Origin: Streptomyces sp. NBC_00237
GTDB lineage: Bacteria; Actinomycetota; Actinomycetes; Streptomycetales; Streptomycetaceae
Reading direction: 5' to 3'
DNA: 64,000 nucleotides
NCBI RefSeq assembly: GCF_026342435.1
Contig: NZ_JAPEMT010000002.1
Location: 1,922,001-1,986,000, forward strand
In this document: piece by piece, positions 42,073-51,181 of the stretch
Layout of the letters: each line of letters starts with the position of its first letter
How positions within the stretch are numbered: the stretch's first letter is position 1
Position numbers and translations under genes: made by a program
Notes under the pieces: generated by a model
Database searches by the model: none
Seen by the model: only the letters and a program-made list of their open reading frames with translations
What the model was told of the DNA's origin: nothing

Positions 42073-44235
42073 TCAGTCGGCCGCCGCTTCGCCCTCGGGT
42101 GTCTCCTCCAGAGCATCGAGCGCCCGCCAGGCCAGGTCGGCGAGCGTCTCTCCGGCGGAGGTCTTCCACCGGGCGGTCCCCTGGTTGGCCACGGGCCGCT
42201 TCTTCCAGCCGGCCAGCTCCCACATGTGACTGACGAGACCGGACGGCGAGTACTGCTGGCCGTCGGCCGCCCACAGGACCGGCTTGGAGCGGTGATTGAC
42301 CCAGGTCCCCCGCGCTCGCCGTTCGTCCTCCGCCAGCCACTCCTGCAAGGCGTCCACTTCGATCGGGTAAGGGCAGTGGAGGAAGAGCGGCGTCCCGTTC
42401 TCCAGAAGCCCTTGATCGATGAGCACCGAGACCGCATTGGGCCTGCGGCGCTTGCGCTGGGTCCGGCTACGACGGTACGTGTCGGGCACGCTGCGGCCCT
42501 TGGGTGCCGTCAGGATGCCGATGGTGTCGTCGGTGACTTCGCGGCAGCGTACGGGGTCCGCGCACACGGCACGGATCTGCGACCGCGCCGTGTACCGCTC
42601 GTCGATCACGGCGGCCAGGACCGGCAGCAGCTGCTCGACGAGGACCGGTACTTGTTCCGTAGCGGTGGTGCACCACTCCAGCTCCGGGTCGGGTTCATCG
42701 ATGGCTTCCGTGTCCAGCAGACGGAAGACGAGATGGGTCAGCAGGTAGACGCCGTGCTCGGTCAGGGCCGCTCCGCGCCCCTCGTACCGCGAACGCAGCC
42801 GGTGAAGCGTCCGTCGCACGGCACGCAGTATCTGTACCGCGTTCCACAGGAGGTAGGCGCTCGGCTGGGGGCGGAAGAGGATGTCGTAGATGCCCTGCGA
42901 ACCCCGCTCCCACAGTACGTCGAGGGTGACGGCCATCCGGGCCGCGTACTGGCTGTCCACATGCGCGCAGGCCAGTGCGCAGGCCGCCTCCACCACGGAG
43001 CAGCCAATCTCCTCCTGCGGTTCGAGTTCGCTTCGCCTGACGCTGTACTCAAGGCCCAGTTCGGCCCGCATCTCCTCCATGATCGATGCCTGTACGGGGT
43101 CGAGCGCGATGAAGTCACGGGGCTCGACACGGTTCTGCCGGTTCGTCGCCTGAGTGACTTCCTTGGCGAACTCCTGCCTGCCTCCCGTCACGATGATGCG
43201 CACTCCGACTTGTGCCGACGCGGCATCCTCGTCGTGTTCCAACGCCTCTGCGACCGAGCGGACGGTCTGTGCCCCGTTCACCACGCTGGCGTTGCGCAGG
43301 GTGAGACCGAGAGGGAACCGTTCGGGGGCTCGCATGGACTGGTGCGTCTTCTCGACGGATTCGCACAGCACGGTGACGCCGTTGTTGAAGTACCAGAAGT
43401 TCGCGGGTTCCTCGACGAGGGTTCCGGTGAGCGCGTTGTTGATCGGCGTCCTGCCCAAGGGGTTGCGGATGTTGAGGTTGAACAGGTCCGCACCGTGCTC
43501 CATCCACTGCGCCACGCACTCCGCCGGGACAATCCCCTGGTAGGACTCGTAGGGCGAGCTCACGGAGAACCAGGGGTGGAGTTCCACGGTGAGATCGACG
43601 GACTTGGGAGCGAGGTCCTGGCGTACGGACGCCCACACCTCCGGACCCAGGATGAGACGGTGGTCGAGGACGTCCCCGTTGCGATTGAACTCGCGCTCCC
43701 CCACGTCCAGCGCCTGCCGGAACCCGTCGGTGACGTCGTCGGCGCGCATGAGGACGATGACTTGAGTGACAGGGACGGGCCCGCTCGACATCACCGTCTT
43801 GGCGTGCTCGGCCAGTTGCCGGCCGCGCGGGTTGAACTCGGCGAAGTCCTCGTCGTCGATGAGGCGCAGGCCGGTGAGCAACTCCTGGACGGCCGCCCGG
43901 TCGCAGGAGGCCCGGCCGTTCTTGCTCCACTTCGCCTGTACCAGGTAGACGTGCTTCTGCGGCCCGTCCACAACGGCAATGGCGTCGATGCCCTGATCAG
44001 CCATTCCGTCAATGACGGTGAACGCCGCTTCCTGGGGGCTGAATCCGGTGACGATTCGGACGGCCTGCGCGGTCAGCGCACGGGAGAGCAGGCGCGGGTC
44101 GCGTTCCTGCGGCGGCCGGCCCTCCAAGTCGCTGACGTCGAGCAGGTGCTCGTACGTGGTGCGCAAGGCCCTCTCCACCTGGCGCACCTGCAAGGTCACA
44201 TCCGCTTCGTGACTACCGGTACTCGTTGTACTCAC
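42073..44235 (-). CDS. AIPR-family (abortive infection) protein with PD-(D/E)XK-like core
   Basis: The product is 720 aa from GTG 44235 (GGAGGGGGAC upstream). The N-terminal domain carries MADQGIDAIAVVDG with Asp84 and YLVQAKWSK with Gln100-x-Lys102, the D...QxK arrangement of Mrr/AIPR nucleases. The central AIPR region includes FWYFNNGVTVLCES, RNASVVNGAQTVRS and VTQATNRQNRVEPRDF. The last 100 residues (GTWVNHRSKPVLWAADGQQY, then ARWKTSAGETLADLAW) look like a DUF4357/RAMA-type module, uncertain. AIPR proteins are linked to abortive infection and R-M loci. It lies between the kinase and the RelE/UvrD gene. Confidence 0.88.
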   Translation of the reverse strand: MSTTSTGSHEADVTLQVRQVERALRTTYEHLLDVSDLEGRPPQERDPRLLSRALTAQAVRIVTGFSPQEAAFTVIDGMADQGIDAIAVVDGPQKHVYLVQAKWSKNGRASCDRAAVQELLTGLRLIDDEDFAEFNPRGRQLAEHAKTVMSSGPVPVTQVIVLMRADDVTDGFRQALDVGEREFNRNGDVLDHRLILGPEVWASVRQDLAPKSVDLTVELHPWFSVSSPYESYQGIVPAECVAQWMEHGADLFNLNIRNPLGRTPINNALTGTLVEEPANFWYFNNGVTVLCESVEKTHQSMRAPERFPLGLTLRNASVVNGAQTVRSVAEALEHDEDAASAQVGVRIIVTGGRQEFAKEVTQATNRQNRVEPRDFIALDPVQASIMEEMRAELGLEYSVRRSELEPQEEIGCSVVEAACALACAHVDSQYAARMAVTLDVLWERGSQGIYDILFRPQPSAYLLWNAVQILRAVRRTLHRLRSRYEGRGAALTEHGVYLLTHLVFRLLDTEAIDEPDPELEWCTTATEQVPVLVEQLLPVLAAVIDERYTARSQIRAVCADPVRCREVTDDTIGILTAPKGRSVPDTYRRSRTQRKRRRPNAVSVLIDQGLLENGTPLFLHCPYPIEVDALQEWLAEDERRARGTWVNHRSKPVLWAADGQQYSPSGLVSHMWELAGWKKRPVANQGTARWKTSAGETLADLAWRALDALEETPEGEAAAD

Positions 44236-44345
44236 TGCCCGTCCCCCTCCGTGCGGGGCTGCGGCATCCACGACACGTGCGCTCGCCCCTGGATCATTGA
44301 TGTTTGCACACAGTCACAGCCTGCCGAGTGCTTCTGGTCGAGTGG

Positions 44346-45944
44346 TCAGCCGCTCGTGGGGCCGTCGAGGTCGAGGCGTACGACAGCGAGGGTTTCCGCG
44401 ATCTCGACCGTCAGTTCGTCGTCCGACCCAAAGACCAGGAGGAGGTCGGCGTGCAGCGGCTCCAACAGCTCCAGCGCTTCGGCTGCGCGCCCCTGCGCGA
44501 GCAGGAGCATGGCGATGTCGCGACGCAGCACGACGGCGTCCTCACTGACGTCCCCTTCGACGACCCGTACGGCTGCGAGCACATCCCGCAGCGCGTGCAG
44601 CGCGTCGGTGGCCTGGCCGAGTTCGGCACGACAACGGGCGGCCTGCGCCCGGCAGTTGAGGGCCGACTTACTGGAGGGCCCACCCGTCCTTGCATAAGCA
44701 TCGGCGAGAGTCTCGAACTCGGGCAGCGCCGCCCGGAAGTCCCCGCCGAGCAACAAGCTCACTGCGCGGCGCATACGCAACCCCAGGACCACCTTGTTGT
44801 CACTGCCCAGGGGGCGAGCAGCGAGCTCGACCATTTCGCCGACCACCTCGGCGGCTTGGGAGAAGCGCTCCTCCTCCATCAACGCGTCGTAGTGCGCACG
44901 CACTTCCCTGATCTGCGCCCGCAATGCCTCCGGCAGCGGCGCGGGCGCTGCGGGCTGTTCCGGGACCGCGGCGGGCTGCGGCGCGGGCGCCTCGGCGCGA
45001 GGGCGGGGTGCGTACGGGCGGCGGAAGATGCCGGTGGGGTCGGGGACGTGGCGCGGCGCCTGTTCATGGGGCAGGGCCTGGTCACCGGGCACGGGCAGGA
45101 AGGGCTGGAGTCGCTCGTACACCTCCTGAATGTCCGCGGGCCGCTCCTCGGGGGCCTTGCGCAGCAGGTGCAGGACGAGGGCCTCCAAGGGCACCGGTAC
45201 GTCTTGGCGCAGTCGACGAAGAGGGGTCGGGGCCTCGTTGACGTGCTGGAACATCAGAAGGTATTCGCTCTCGGCAGCGAAGACCAAGTGTCCGCTGAGG
45301 AGTTCGTGCAGAACGCAGCCCAGTGCGTAGAGGTCGGCCTGCGGGGTGATCCGGCCGCCGCGCACCTGTTCCGGCGACATGTACTGGTAGGTGCCGATGG
45401 GACTGCCGGTCGCGGTGAGTTTGGTGATGTCGGTGCGCAGCATGGCGGCGATGCCGAAGTCGAGGACCTTCACCGTGCCGTCGCGGGCGACGAGGATGTT
45501 GCTCGGCTTCAGGTCGCGGTGGATCACCGGGACGTCGTGCGCCCAGGACAGCACGGTGGTCACCTGGGCGGCGACGGCGGCGGCCCAGCCGATGGGCAGT
45601 GGCTGGGCCTGCTGCCGGGGGTCGGCGGGGATGTAGGCGGTGAGCGGCACCCCGTCCACGAGCTCCATCACCAGATACAGGTGCTCGTACGTGTCGTCGA
45701 GTACGGCGTCGAACACCTGGGGTACACCGGGGTGCTGGATGCGGGCGGTGATGCGGGCCTCGCGCTTGAATCGCTTGGCGAACTCCTCGGCGAGCTCGGG
45801 CGAGGTGACCGACTGCTGCCGGACCAGTTTGACGGCGACGGGCCGATCGAGGACGGCGTCGTACCCTCGCCACACGTCGCCCATGCCGCCGTGGCTGAGT
45901 GGTTCCAGGAGTTCGTAGCGTCCCGCGATCGGCTTGTTCGGCAC
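44346..45944 (-). CDS. Cytosolic Ser/Thr protein kinase with C-terminal helical (TPR-like) region
   Basis: The product is 532 aa. The kinase domain (residues 8-275) is complete: Gly loop LSHGGMGDVW, Lys in VAVKLV, catalytic HRDLKPSNIL, DFG as DFGIAAML, and SPEQVRGG. A Pro/Ala-rich linker (290-340) follows, then an all-helical region with TPR-like spacing (RFSQAAEVVGEMVELA, DFRAALPEFETLADAYARTG, QATDALHALRDVLAAV). No transmembrane segment or PASTA domain, so it acts in the cytosol. In a defence setting the TPR part could recognise a phage product and the kinase pass the signal on. A 110-bp gap separates it from the AIPR gene. Confidence 0.9.
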   Translation of the reverse strand: MPNKPIAGRYELLEPLSHGGMGDVWRGYDAVLDRPVAVKLVRQQSVTSPELAEEFAKRFKREARITARIQHPGVPQVFDAVLDDTYEHLYLVMELVDGVPLTAYIPADPRQQAQPLPIGWAAAVAAQVTTVLSWAHDVPVIHRDLKPSNILVARDGTVKVLDFGIAAMLRTDITKLTATGSPIGTYQYMSPEQVRGGRITPQADLYALGCVLHELLSGHLVFAAESEYLLMFQHVNEAPTPLRRLRQDVPVPLEALVLHLLRKAPEERPADIQEVYERLQPFLPVPGDQALPHEQAPRHVPDPTGIFRRPYAPRPRAEAPAPQPAAVPEQPAAPAPLPEALRAQIREVRAHYDALMEEERFSQAAEVVGEMVELAARPLGSDNKVVLGLRMRRAVSLLLGGDFRAALPEFETLADAYARTGGPSSKSALNCRAQAARCRAELGQATDALHALRDVLAAVRVVEGDVSEDAVVLRRDIAMLLLAQGRAAEALELLEPLHADLLLVFGSDDELTVEIAETLAVVRLDLDGPTSG

Positions 45945-46076
45945 CGTGCCCCCGTCGAGCGTCTTCCCTGGCGCCTTGGGGTGGTGATCCTGCGGTGCCG
46001 GTCCGAGTTGACTCGTGTCTGGTCCTGATGTGTGTAGGGAACTAGTTTTGCGGGAGCAACGATCTTCCGTCCAGCC

Positions 46077-46658
46077 CTAGGAGGCAGAAGGATGGCGAGT
46101 TGGCTGGTTTGGGGTGGCGATGGAGGTGGGAACGGGGGTCGAGATGTGGGCGGCAGGGATGTGTGCGGTGACGGTGAGTTGTGCCCAGACCGTCTTGCCG
46201 GGTCCGCCGTCCGTACGGGGGTCGCAGCCCCAGCGGTCGGCGAGTGCCGCGACGAGGAGTAGGCCGCGGCCGTCGGGGCGGTCGGCCGTGGTTTCGGAGT
46301 CGATGTCGCGGCTGGCCGGTGCTGGGAGGCGGTCGCCGCGGGTGTCGGTGACCGCGATTCGGATGGTGGTGGAGGTGGTGGGCTCACCGTTCCCCTCTGT
46401 CGCCGTCAGGTCCACTCGGAAGTCCCGGCCGGAGACGTGGCCGTGCAGGACGGCGTTGGCACACAGCTCGGCCGTGATGAGGGTGAGGGAGTCGTGGGTG
46501 TCGGATCCGTATGCGATCCCCCAGGTCGCGAGGCGCTCCCCACAGAGGCGGCGGGCGAGGCGGGCGCCGCGCCTGGTTGAGCTGAAGCGCATTTGGAAGT
46601 GGTGGGTGGGAGTGGCGAGTTGGGTGGTTGTGGTGTTGTTCGCGGGATTGCTGGTCAT
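46077..46658 (-). CDS. HATPase-domain anti-sigma-like regulatory protein
   Basis: The product is 193 aa from ATG 46658 (the frame extends to 46799 but overlaps the divergent gene's start). A GHKL ATP-binding domain like RsbW/SpoIIAB: N-box ITAELCANAVLHG, G1 box AVTDTRGDRL, G2 PDGRGLLLVAALADRWG. The last 35 residues are Thr/Pro/Ser-rich. In Streptomyces such small ATPases commonly sit next to XRE/DUF397 pairs, as here (divergent), and are thought to act as their partners. It is upstream of the kinase on the same strand, 132 bp away. Confidence 0.85.
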   Translation of the reverse strand: MTSNPANNTTTTQLATPTHHFQMRFSSTRRGARLARRLCGERLATWGIAYGSDTHDSLTLITAELCANAVLHGHVSGRDFRVDLTATEGNGEPTTSTTIRIAVTDTRGDRLPAPASRDIDSETTADRPDGRGLLLVAALADRWGCDPRTDGGPGKTVWAQLTVTAHIPAAHISTPVPTSIATPNQPTRHPSAS

Positions 46659-46791
46659 GGCCCCACGCTGGCGGGTGGTGGCGTAGCGTGACCAGCGGTG
46701 ACGCGCGGTCGTGGGGCTGTTGTACGTAGCGGAGTGGGCGGCTGTACGTAACGCGGGGCGTGGCGGGACGAGTTCGGCGGAGGTGGAGAGC

Positions 46792-47658
46792 ATGACCACT
46801 CAGGACGAGGACCAGGGCGACGGCGAGCGGGCCGAGGTGGGGCAGCGGCCGGAGGACGACCCGGGTTCGGGCGTGGTGGTGGCGTTCGGGCGGCAGTTGA
46901 AGCTGTTGCGGATTCGGGCGGGGCTGGATCGGGTGGCGTTCGGGAAGCTTGTGGGGTACTCGCCGCAGTCGATCGCATCGATTGAACAGGGGCGACGGAT
47001 TCCACAGGAACTCTTCATCGACAAGGCGGACGAAGTGCTGGATGCCGGGGGCGTATTGAAGGCCCTCAAGGAGGAGATGGCGCGAGCACAGTATCCGGCG
47101 TTCTTCCGAGACATGGCCGGGCTGGAGGCCAAGGCGACGGCGGTGAACGTGTATGCCGTATACGCCATCCCGGGTCTGTTGCAGTCGGAGGAGTATGCGC
47201 GGGCGGTGTTCCAGATGCAGCGACCGTTGCTCTGCGAGGACATGGTTGAACAACGCTTGAACGCTCGCATGATCCGTCAGAGCATCTTCGAGCGTGACCC
47301 TGCACCTCTGATGAGCTTCGTCATCGAGGAAGCAGTTCTACGCAGGCCAATCGGCGGGCAGAAGGTAATGCGCGAGACACTGGAACAGATCCTGCTTACT
47401 GGACAGTGGCGGAACGTAGAAGTTCAGGTCATGCCGACGAGCCGTGAGGACAACGCCGCGCTGGGCGGCCCATTCACCTTGATCGATACGAACAAGGGGC
47501 ATCGCATCGCCTACGCGGAGGTACAGGGCGACAGCCGCCTCTACACCGACGTACACAAGGTGCGTGAACTCGAAGCACGCTATGGCATCCTCCGATCGCA
47601 GGCACTGTCCCCGCGAGAGTCGTCAGCGTTCATCACGCAACTGATCGGAGAAACATGA
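46792..47658 (+). CDS. XRE-family regulator with DUF5753
   Basis: The product is 288 aa from ATG 46792 (GGAG 5-10 nt upstream). The HTH (about residues 32-85: FGRQLKLLRIRAGLDRVAFG, then YSPQSIASIEQGRRIP) is followed by DUF5753 (100-285; YAIPGLLQSEEYARAV, then VLRRPIGG, VQVMP, GGPFTLID). This is the standard streptomycete regulator that pairs with a DUF397 protein. The next gene overlaps its stop by 4 nt. Confidence 0.92.
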   Translation: MTTQDEDQGDGERAEVGQRPEDDPGSGVVVAFGRQLKLLRIRAGLDRVAFGKLVGYSPQSIASIEQGRRIPQELFIDKADEVLDAGGVLKALKEEMARAQYPAFFRDMAGLEAKATAVNVYAVYAIPGLLQSEEYARAVFQMQRPLLCEDMVEQRLNARMIRQSIFERDPAPLMSFVIEEAVLRRPIGGQKVMRETLEQILLTGQWRNVEVQVMPTSREDNAALGGPFTLIDTNKGHRIAYAEVQGDSRLYTDVHKVRELEARYGILRSQALSPRESSAFITQLIGET

Positions 47659-47936
47659 TCGTTCACCGAAGCTATGTGGAAGCCGTACCGGAGAAAGCTT
47701 GGTTCAAGAGCAGCTACAGCACAGGGGACGGCGGCGAATGCGTCGAGGTCGCAGTCCCGGAACCTGCCTGGTGCAAAAGCAGCTACAGCGGTGCTGAGGG
47801 CGGACAATGCGTGGAGGTCGCCACCACCCCCGCCGCCATACTCGTACGCGACTCAAAGGTAACTACGGGTCCCGTGGTGGGAATTGGCGCGGCAGCCTGG
47901 GTTCGGTTCGTGACCTCGCTGGACGTCGGCCGCTGA
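47655..47936 (+). CDS. DUF397 protein with duplicated motif
   Basis: The 93-aa product has the DUF397 signature twice: AWFKSSYSTGDGGECVEVA (residues 15-33) and AWCKSSYSGAEGGQCVEVA (38-56), then ILVRDSKV. Single-domain members carry one copy in about 60 aa. The ATG overlaps the XRE gene stop by 4 nt. DUF397 proteins are small partners of XRE/DUF5753 regulators; their biochemical role is unproven. Confidence 0.9.
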   Translation: MIVHRSYVEAVPEKAWFKSSYSTGDGGECVEVAVPEPAWCKSSYSGAEGGQCVEVATTPAAILVRDSKVTTGPVVGIGAAAWVRFVTSLDVGR

Positions 47937-47996
47937 GACCCCGCTGTGCGCTTGTCCGCCATCGACAGGCGCACAGCGGGCCCCTCTCCCCGCCCG

Positions 47997-50900
47997 CTAC
48001 TCGTCCAAACCCTCTTCGTCGCGGATCATCCGCCACGCCGCCCGCCGCGCACTGCGGTCGAGGTTGGACTTGAAGCCGCGGTCGGCGCCGAAGTAGCGCT
48101 TGCCGAGGGTGTCGACGGTGGAGACGTGATCCATCATGTAGCCATTGAACGCCTTGTCGAAGACGACGCCGAAGTTCTCCTCGTCGTTGACGACGGCCGC
48201 GGCGCGGACCTTCGGGTCGTTCTTCGCCGCGTTGAAGGCGGGGAGGACGTCCTCCTCCGTGAACTCGGTGCCGTACTTCGAGTTGAACTTGTCGATCAGC
48301 TCGGACAGCAGCGACTTCTCCGCCTCCTTCGCCCCGCCCGTACCGTCGCCGAAGCCCTTCAGCTCGACCGGACCCTCAGCGTTCAGGGACACATCGTGCT
48401 CGCCGGTCTTCTCGACGCGAAGATGGCTGAGATCCACCTCGCCGATGTCGACCCCGCCGTCGGCGCGGCGAGGGAGGCGGTTGAGGAGGTAGCGCCCGTA
48501 GAGGTGCAGCCGTTCCAGGTCGGGGTCGTGGTACGGCACGATCTGGGCGAGGAAGCCGTACTTGCGGACGTAGTCGTTGAGGTCGGCGCGGAAGTCCTCC
48601 GCGACCGCGATGCTGTCCTCGTCGTCCTCGTCGGCGATCAGGTCCGCGAAGCGCGCCACCGCCGGGGAGAGCATCCGATACAGCTCGGCGTGCAGCTTCT
48701 CCCACCTGGCCTGGGACCCGGCCGCCTTCTCCTTGGCCGCGAAGTAGGCCGCCGCGAACTCGTCCATCTCCTGTTCCGCGATGACCGGGGCCGACATGAC
48801 GCGGCTCTGCGCGGTGTAGAGAAGGTTCGGGTCCGAGGGAAGCGTCGTCGCCTCCTCGAAGTACGGGCGGAACGCCTCCTTGATGTCCTCGGCGTCGTTG
48901 ACGAAGTCCAGAACGGCAAGGTCTGCCTGGGACTTGCGGTCGGCGGTGCGGTTGAGGCGGGAGAGGGTCTGGACGGCGGCGATGCCGGTCAGTGTCTTGT
49001 TCACGTACATCGTCGTGAGCAGGGGCTGGTCGAAACCGGTCTGGTACTTCTCCGCGACGACGAGGATCTTGTACTCGGGCTGGCCCTTGCCTCCTGCCTT
49101 CACCGCCTTGTCGTCGGCGCGGACGTACGCGAAAGCCTTGGGCAGCGCACTCTCGGAGAGGCCGCCGTTCTCCTTCGGTTCGGTGGTCTCCTCGTCGTCG
49201 ATGGTGAGGGCCCCGGAGAAGGCGACCAGGACGCCCAGGTCCGGGTATTTGGTGTCGTACTCGCGGTCCTGGATGTAGCTCTTGATGGCGCGGGCCATCT
49301 GCACGGCGGAGTGGCGGGAAGCCGTGACCACCATGGACTTGGCACGCCCGCCGAGCCGGCCGCGGGTGTGGGCGAGGAAGTGCTCCACGATCACGATGGC
49401 CTGCTGGGAGACGGTGTGCTCGTGAGTGAGGGCGAACCGGGCGAGGAGACTGTTGGCCTTGGAGGGGTCCACCTCCTTCTCGTCGGGGTTCTGGTTCACC
49501 AGCTTCCAGTAGGTGTTGTACGTGACGTAGTTGCGCAGCGGGTCGAGGATGAAGCCCTCCTCGATGGCCTGGCGCATGGAGTAGGTGTGGAAGGGGCGGT
49601 AGACGTCCTTGCCGTTCTCCGTGGCTGGGGTGCCGAAGAGTTCGAGGGTCTTGGCCTTGGGGGTGGCGGTGAAGGCGAAGTAGGAGAGGTTGTCTGCGTG
49701 TGAACGCTCCTCGGCCTGCTTCTTCAACTGGCCGTTGACCGCGGTCGTGACCGCGCCCGCGTCGTCCGAGTCGGAGTCCAGGCCGAGGCCACGCAAGGCG
49801 GCCTTGACGCCCTTCGCCGCGTCACCGGACTGGGAGGAGTGCGCCTCGTCGATGACGATCGCGAAGCGGCTGCCGCTGATCTCGGTGGGGTTGCGCTTGA
49901 GGTAGTTGAGCAGTGCCGGGAAGGTGTGCAGGGTGACGGTGACGATCTTGCCGGTGTCACGGGAGAGGGCACGGGCGAGCTGTTCGCTCTTGGCGCCGTG
50001 CTTCTCGTCGATCTTGACGACCAGGCCCTCGGTCTGGGAGAAGCTGCCGACGGTTTCCCGGAGTTGGGCGTCCAGGTTGCGGCGGTCGGTGATGACGATG
50101 ACCTTGTCGAAGACCGGTTCGCCGGGACTGATGCGGCCTGCGGTCAGCGCCTGCTGGTCGAGGGCGCGGGGGTCGGTGTCCGCGTGGAGGTCGGAGAGGC
50201 GGTGGACGAGCCACCCGATGGTGTTCGACTTTCCGGAACCGGCGGAGGCCATGATCAGATAGTTCTCGCCGGCGCCGTGGGTGGCGGCGTGGGCGGTGAG
50301 CTTCTTGACCACGTCCCACTGGTGGTAGCGGGGGAAGATGGTGGTTCGGGTGGTGGTGCTGCCCGGGGTGGCCTTCTGCTTCTGCTGGTGGGCGAAGCGC
50401 TGGAGGAGGTCGAGCCAGTTGTCGCGGGCCCAGACGTTTTCCCAGAGATAACTGGTGGCGTACTTACCGAAGGCAGTGGGGGCGGGGTTGCCCGAACCGC
50501 CGGGCAGGCCGGGGCCGTTGGAGCCGGTGTTGAAGGGGAGGAAGCGGGTGTTGCGGCCCTTCAGCTGGGTCGCGACGAAGACCAGGTCCGTGTCTATGGC
50601 GAAGTTGGCGATAACCCGGCGGGTGAAGATGAGCTCGGTGGGGTCGCGGTCGGTGCGGTACTGCTCCTTGGCCTGCTCTGCACCCTGGCCGGTGAGCGGG
50701 TTCTTCAACTCGGCTGTGGCGACAGGAATTCCGTTGAGGAACAGGGTCAGGTCGAGCCGGTGGCCCCAGTCGGCCTGCTTGGTGGCGTAAGGGAGTTCGC
50801 GGACGACGGTGAGGCGGTTGGCCTTGTAGCCGTCGAGGGCGGAGGCGTCTACGACGAGGTTGGGCTTGAAGAAGGCGACGCGGAGGCGAACGCCCTGGTC

Positions 50901-51179
50901 TTTCACGCCGTTGCGGAGGACGTTGAGGACGCCTTCGTCGGCGATGGCACGGTCAAGGCGCTTGGCGAAGCCGCGTTGGGCTTCTTCCTGGGTGCCGTAG
51001 ATGCCGCAGAGTTCGTACCACTCTTCGGCCTGGGTGCGGCCGATGAAGGTGAAGAGCTCGTTGGTGTCGAGGCCGAGGTCGGGTCGGTAGTCCTCAGGGT
51101 TGGCCTCGCGCCAGCCGTTGTCGCGGAGGGCGGCGACTATGGCGGTGCCGAAGGCGTGCTCGTCGTATACGGGGCTCAT
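47997..51179 (-). CDS. hsdR: Type I restriction endonuclease, R (HsdR) subunit
   Basis: The 1060-aa subunit has the N-terminal nuclease domain (residues 100-260) with DLTLFLNGIPVATAELKNP, the PD-(D/E)XK ELK. A SF2 translocase follows: Walker A ASAGSGKSNTI near 312, VIVITDRRNLDAQLRETVG, Walker B VIDEAHSS near 440, and motif VI QTLSRLNRTADRKSQ. The helical C-terminal region binds the methylase core. It cuts unmodified DNA after ATP-driven translocation. ATG 51179 is 2 nt after the hsdS stop, in one operon. Confidence 0.97.
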   Translation of the reverse strand: MSPVYDEHAFGTAIVAALRDNGWREANPEDYRPDLGLDTNELFTFIGRTQAEEWYELCGIYGTQEEAQRGFAKRLDRAIADEGVLNVLRNGVKDQGVRLRVAFFKPNLVVDASALDGYKANRLTVVRELPYATKQADWGHRLDLTLFLNGIPVATAELKNPLTGQGAEQAKEQYRTDRDPTELIFTRRVIANFAIDTDLVFVATQLKGRNTRFLPFNTGSNGPGLPGGSGNPAPTAFGKYATSYLWENVWARDNWLDLLQRFAHQQKQKATPGSTTTRTTIFPRYHQWDVVKKLTAHAATHGAGENYLIMASAGSGKSNTIGWLVHRLSDLHADTDPRALDQQALTAGRISPGEPVFDKVIVITDRRNLDAQLRETVGSFSQTEGLVVKIDEKHGAKSEQLARALSRDTGKIVTVTLHTFPALLNYLKRNPTEISGSRFAIVIDEAHSSQSGDAAKGVKAALRGLGLDSDSDDAGAVTTAVNGQLKKQAEERSHADNLSYFAFTATPKAKTLELFGTPATENGKDVYRPFHTYSMRQAIEEGFILDPLRNYVTYNTYWKLVNQNPDEKEVDPSKANSLLARFALTHEHTVSQQAIVIVEHFLAHTRGRLGGRAKSMVVTASRHSAVQMARAIKSYIQDREYDTKYPDLGVLVAFSGALTIDDEETTEPKENGGLSESALPKAFAYVRADDKAVKAGGKGQPEYKILVVAEKYQTGFDQPLLTTMYVNKTLTGIAAVQTLSRLNRTADRKSQADLAVLDFVNDAEDIKEAFRPYFEEATTLPSDPNLLYTAQSRVMSAPVIAEQEMDEFAAAYFAAKEKAAGSQARWEKLHAELYRMLSPAVARFADLIADEDDEDSIAVAEDFRADLNDYVRKYGFLAQIVPYHDPDLERLHLYGRYLLNRLPRRADGGVDIGEVDLSHLRVEKTGEHDVSLNAEGPVELKGFGDGTGGAKEAEKSLLSELIDKFNSKYGTEFTEEDVLPAFNAAKNDPKVRAAAVVNDEENFGVVFDKAFNGYMMDHVSTVDTLGKRYFGADRGFKSNLDRSARRAAWRMIRDEEGLDE

Positions 51180-51181
51180 GG

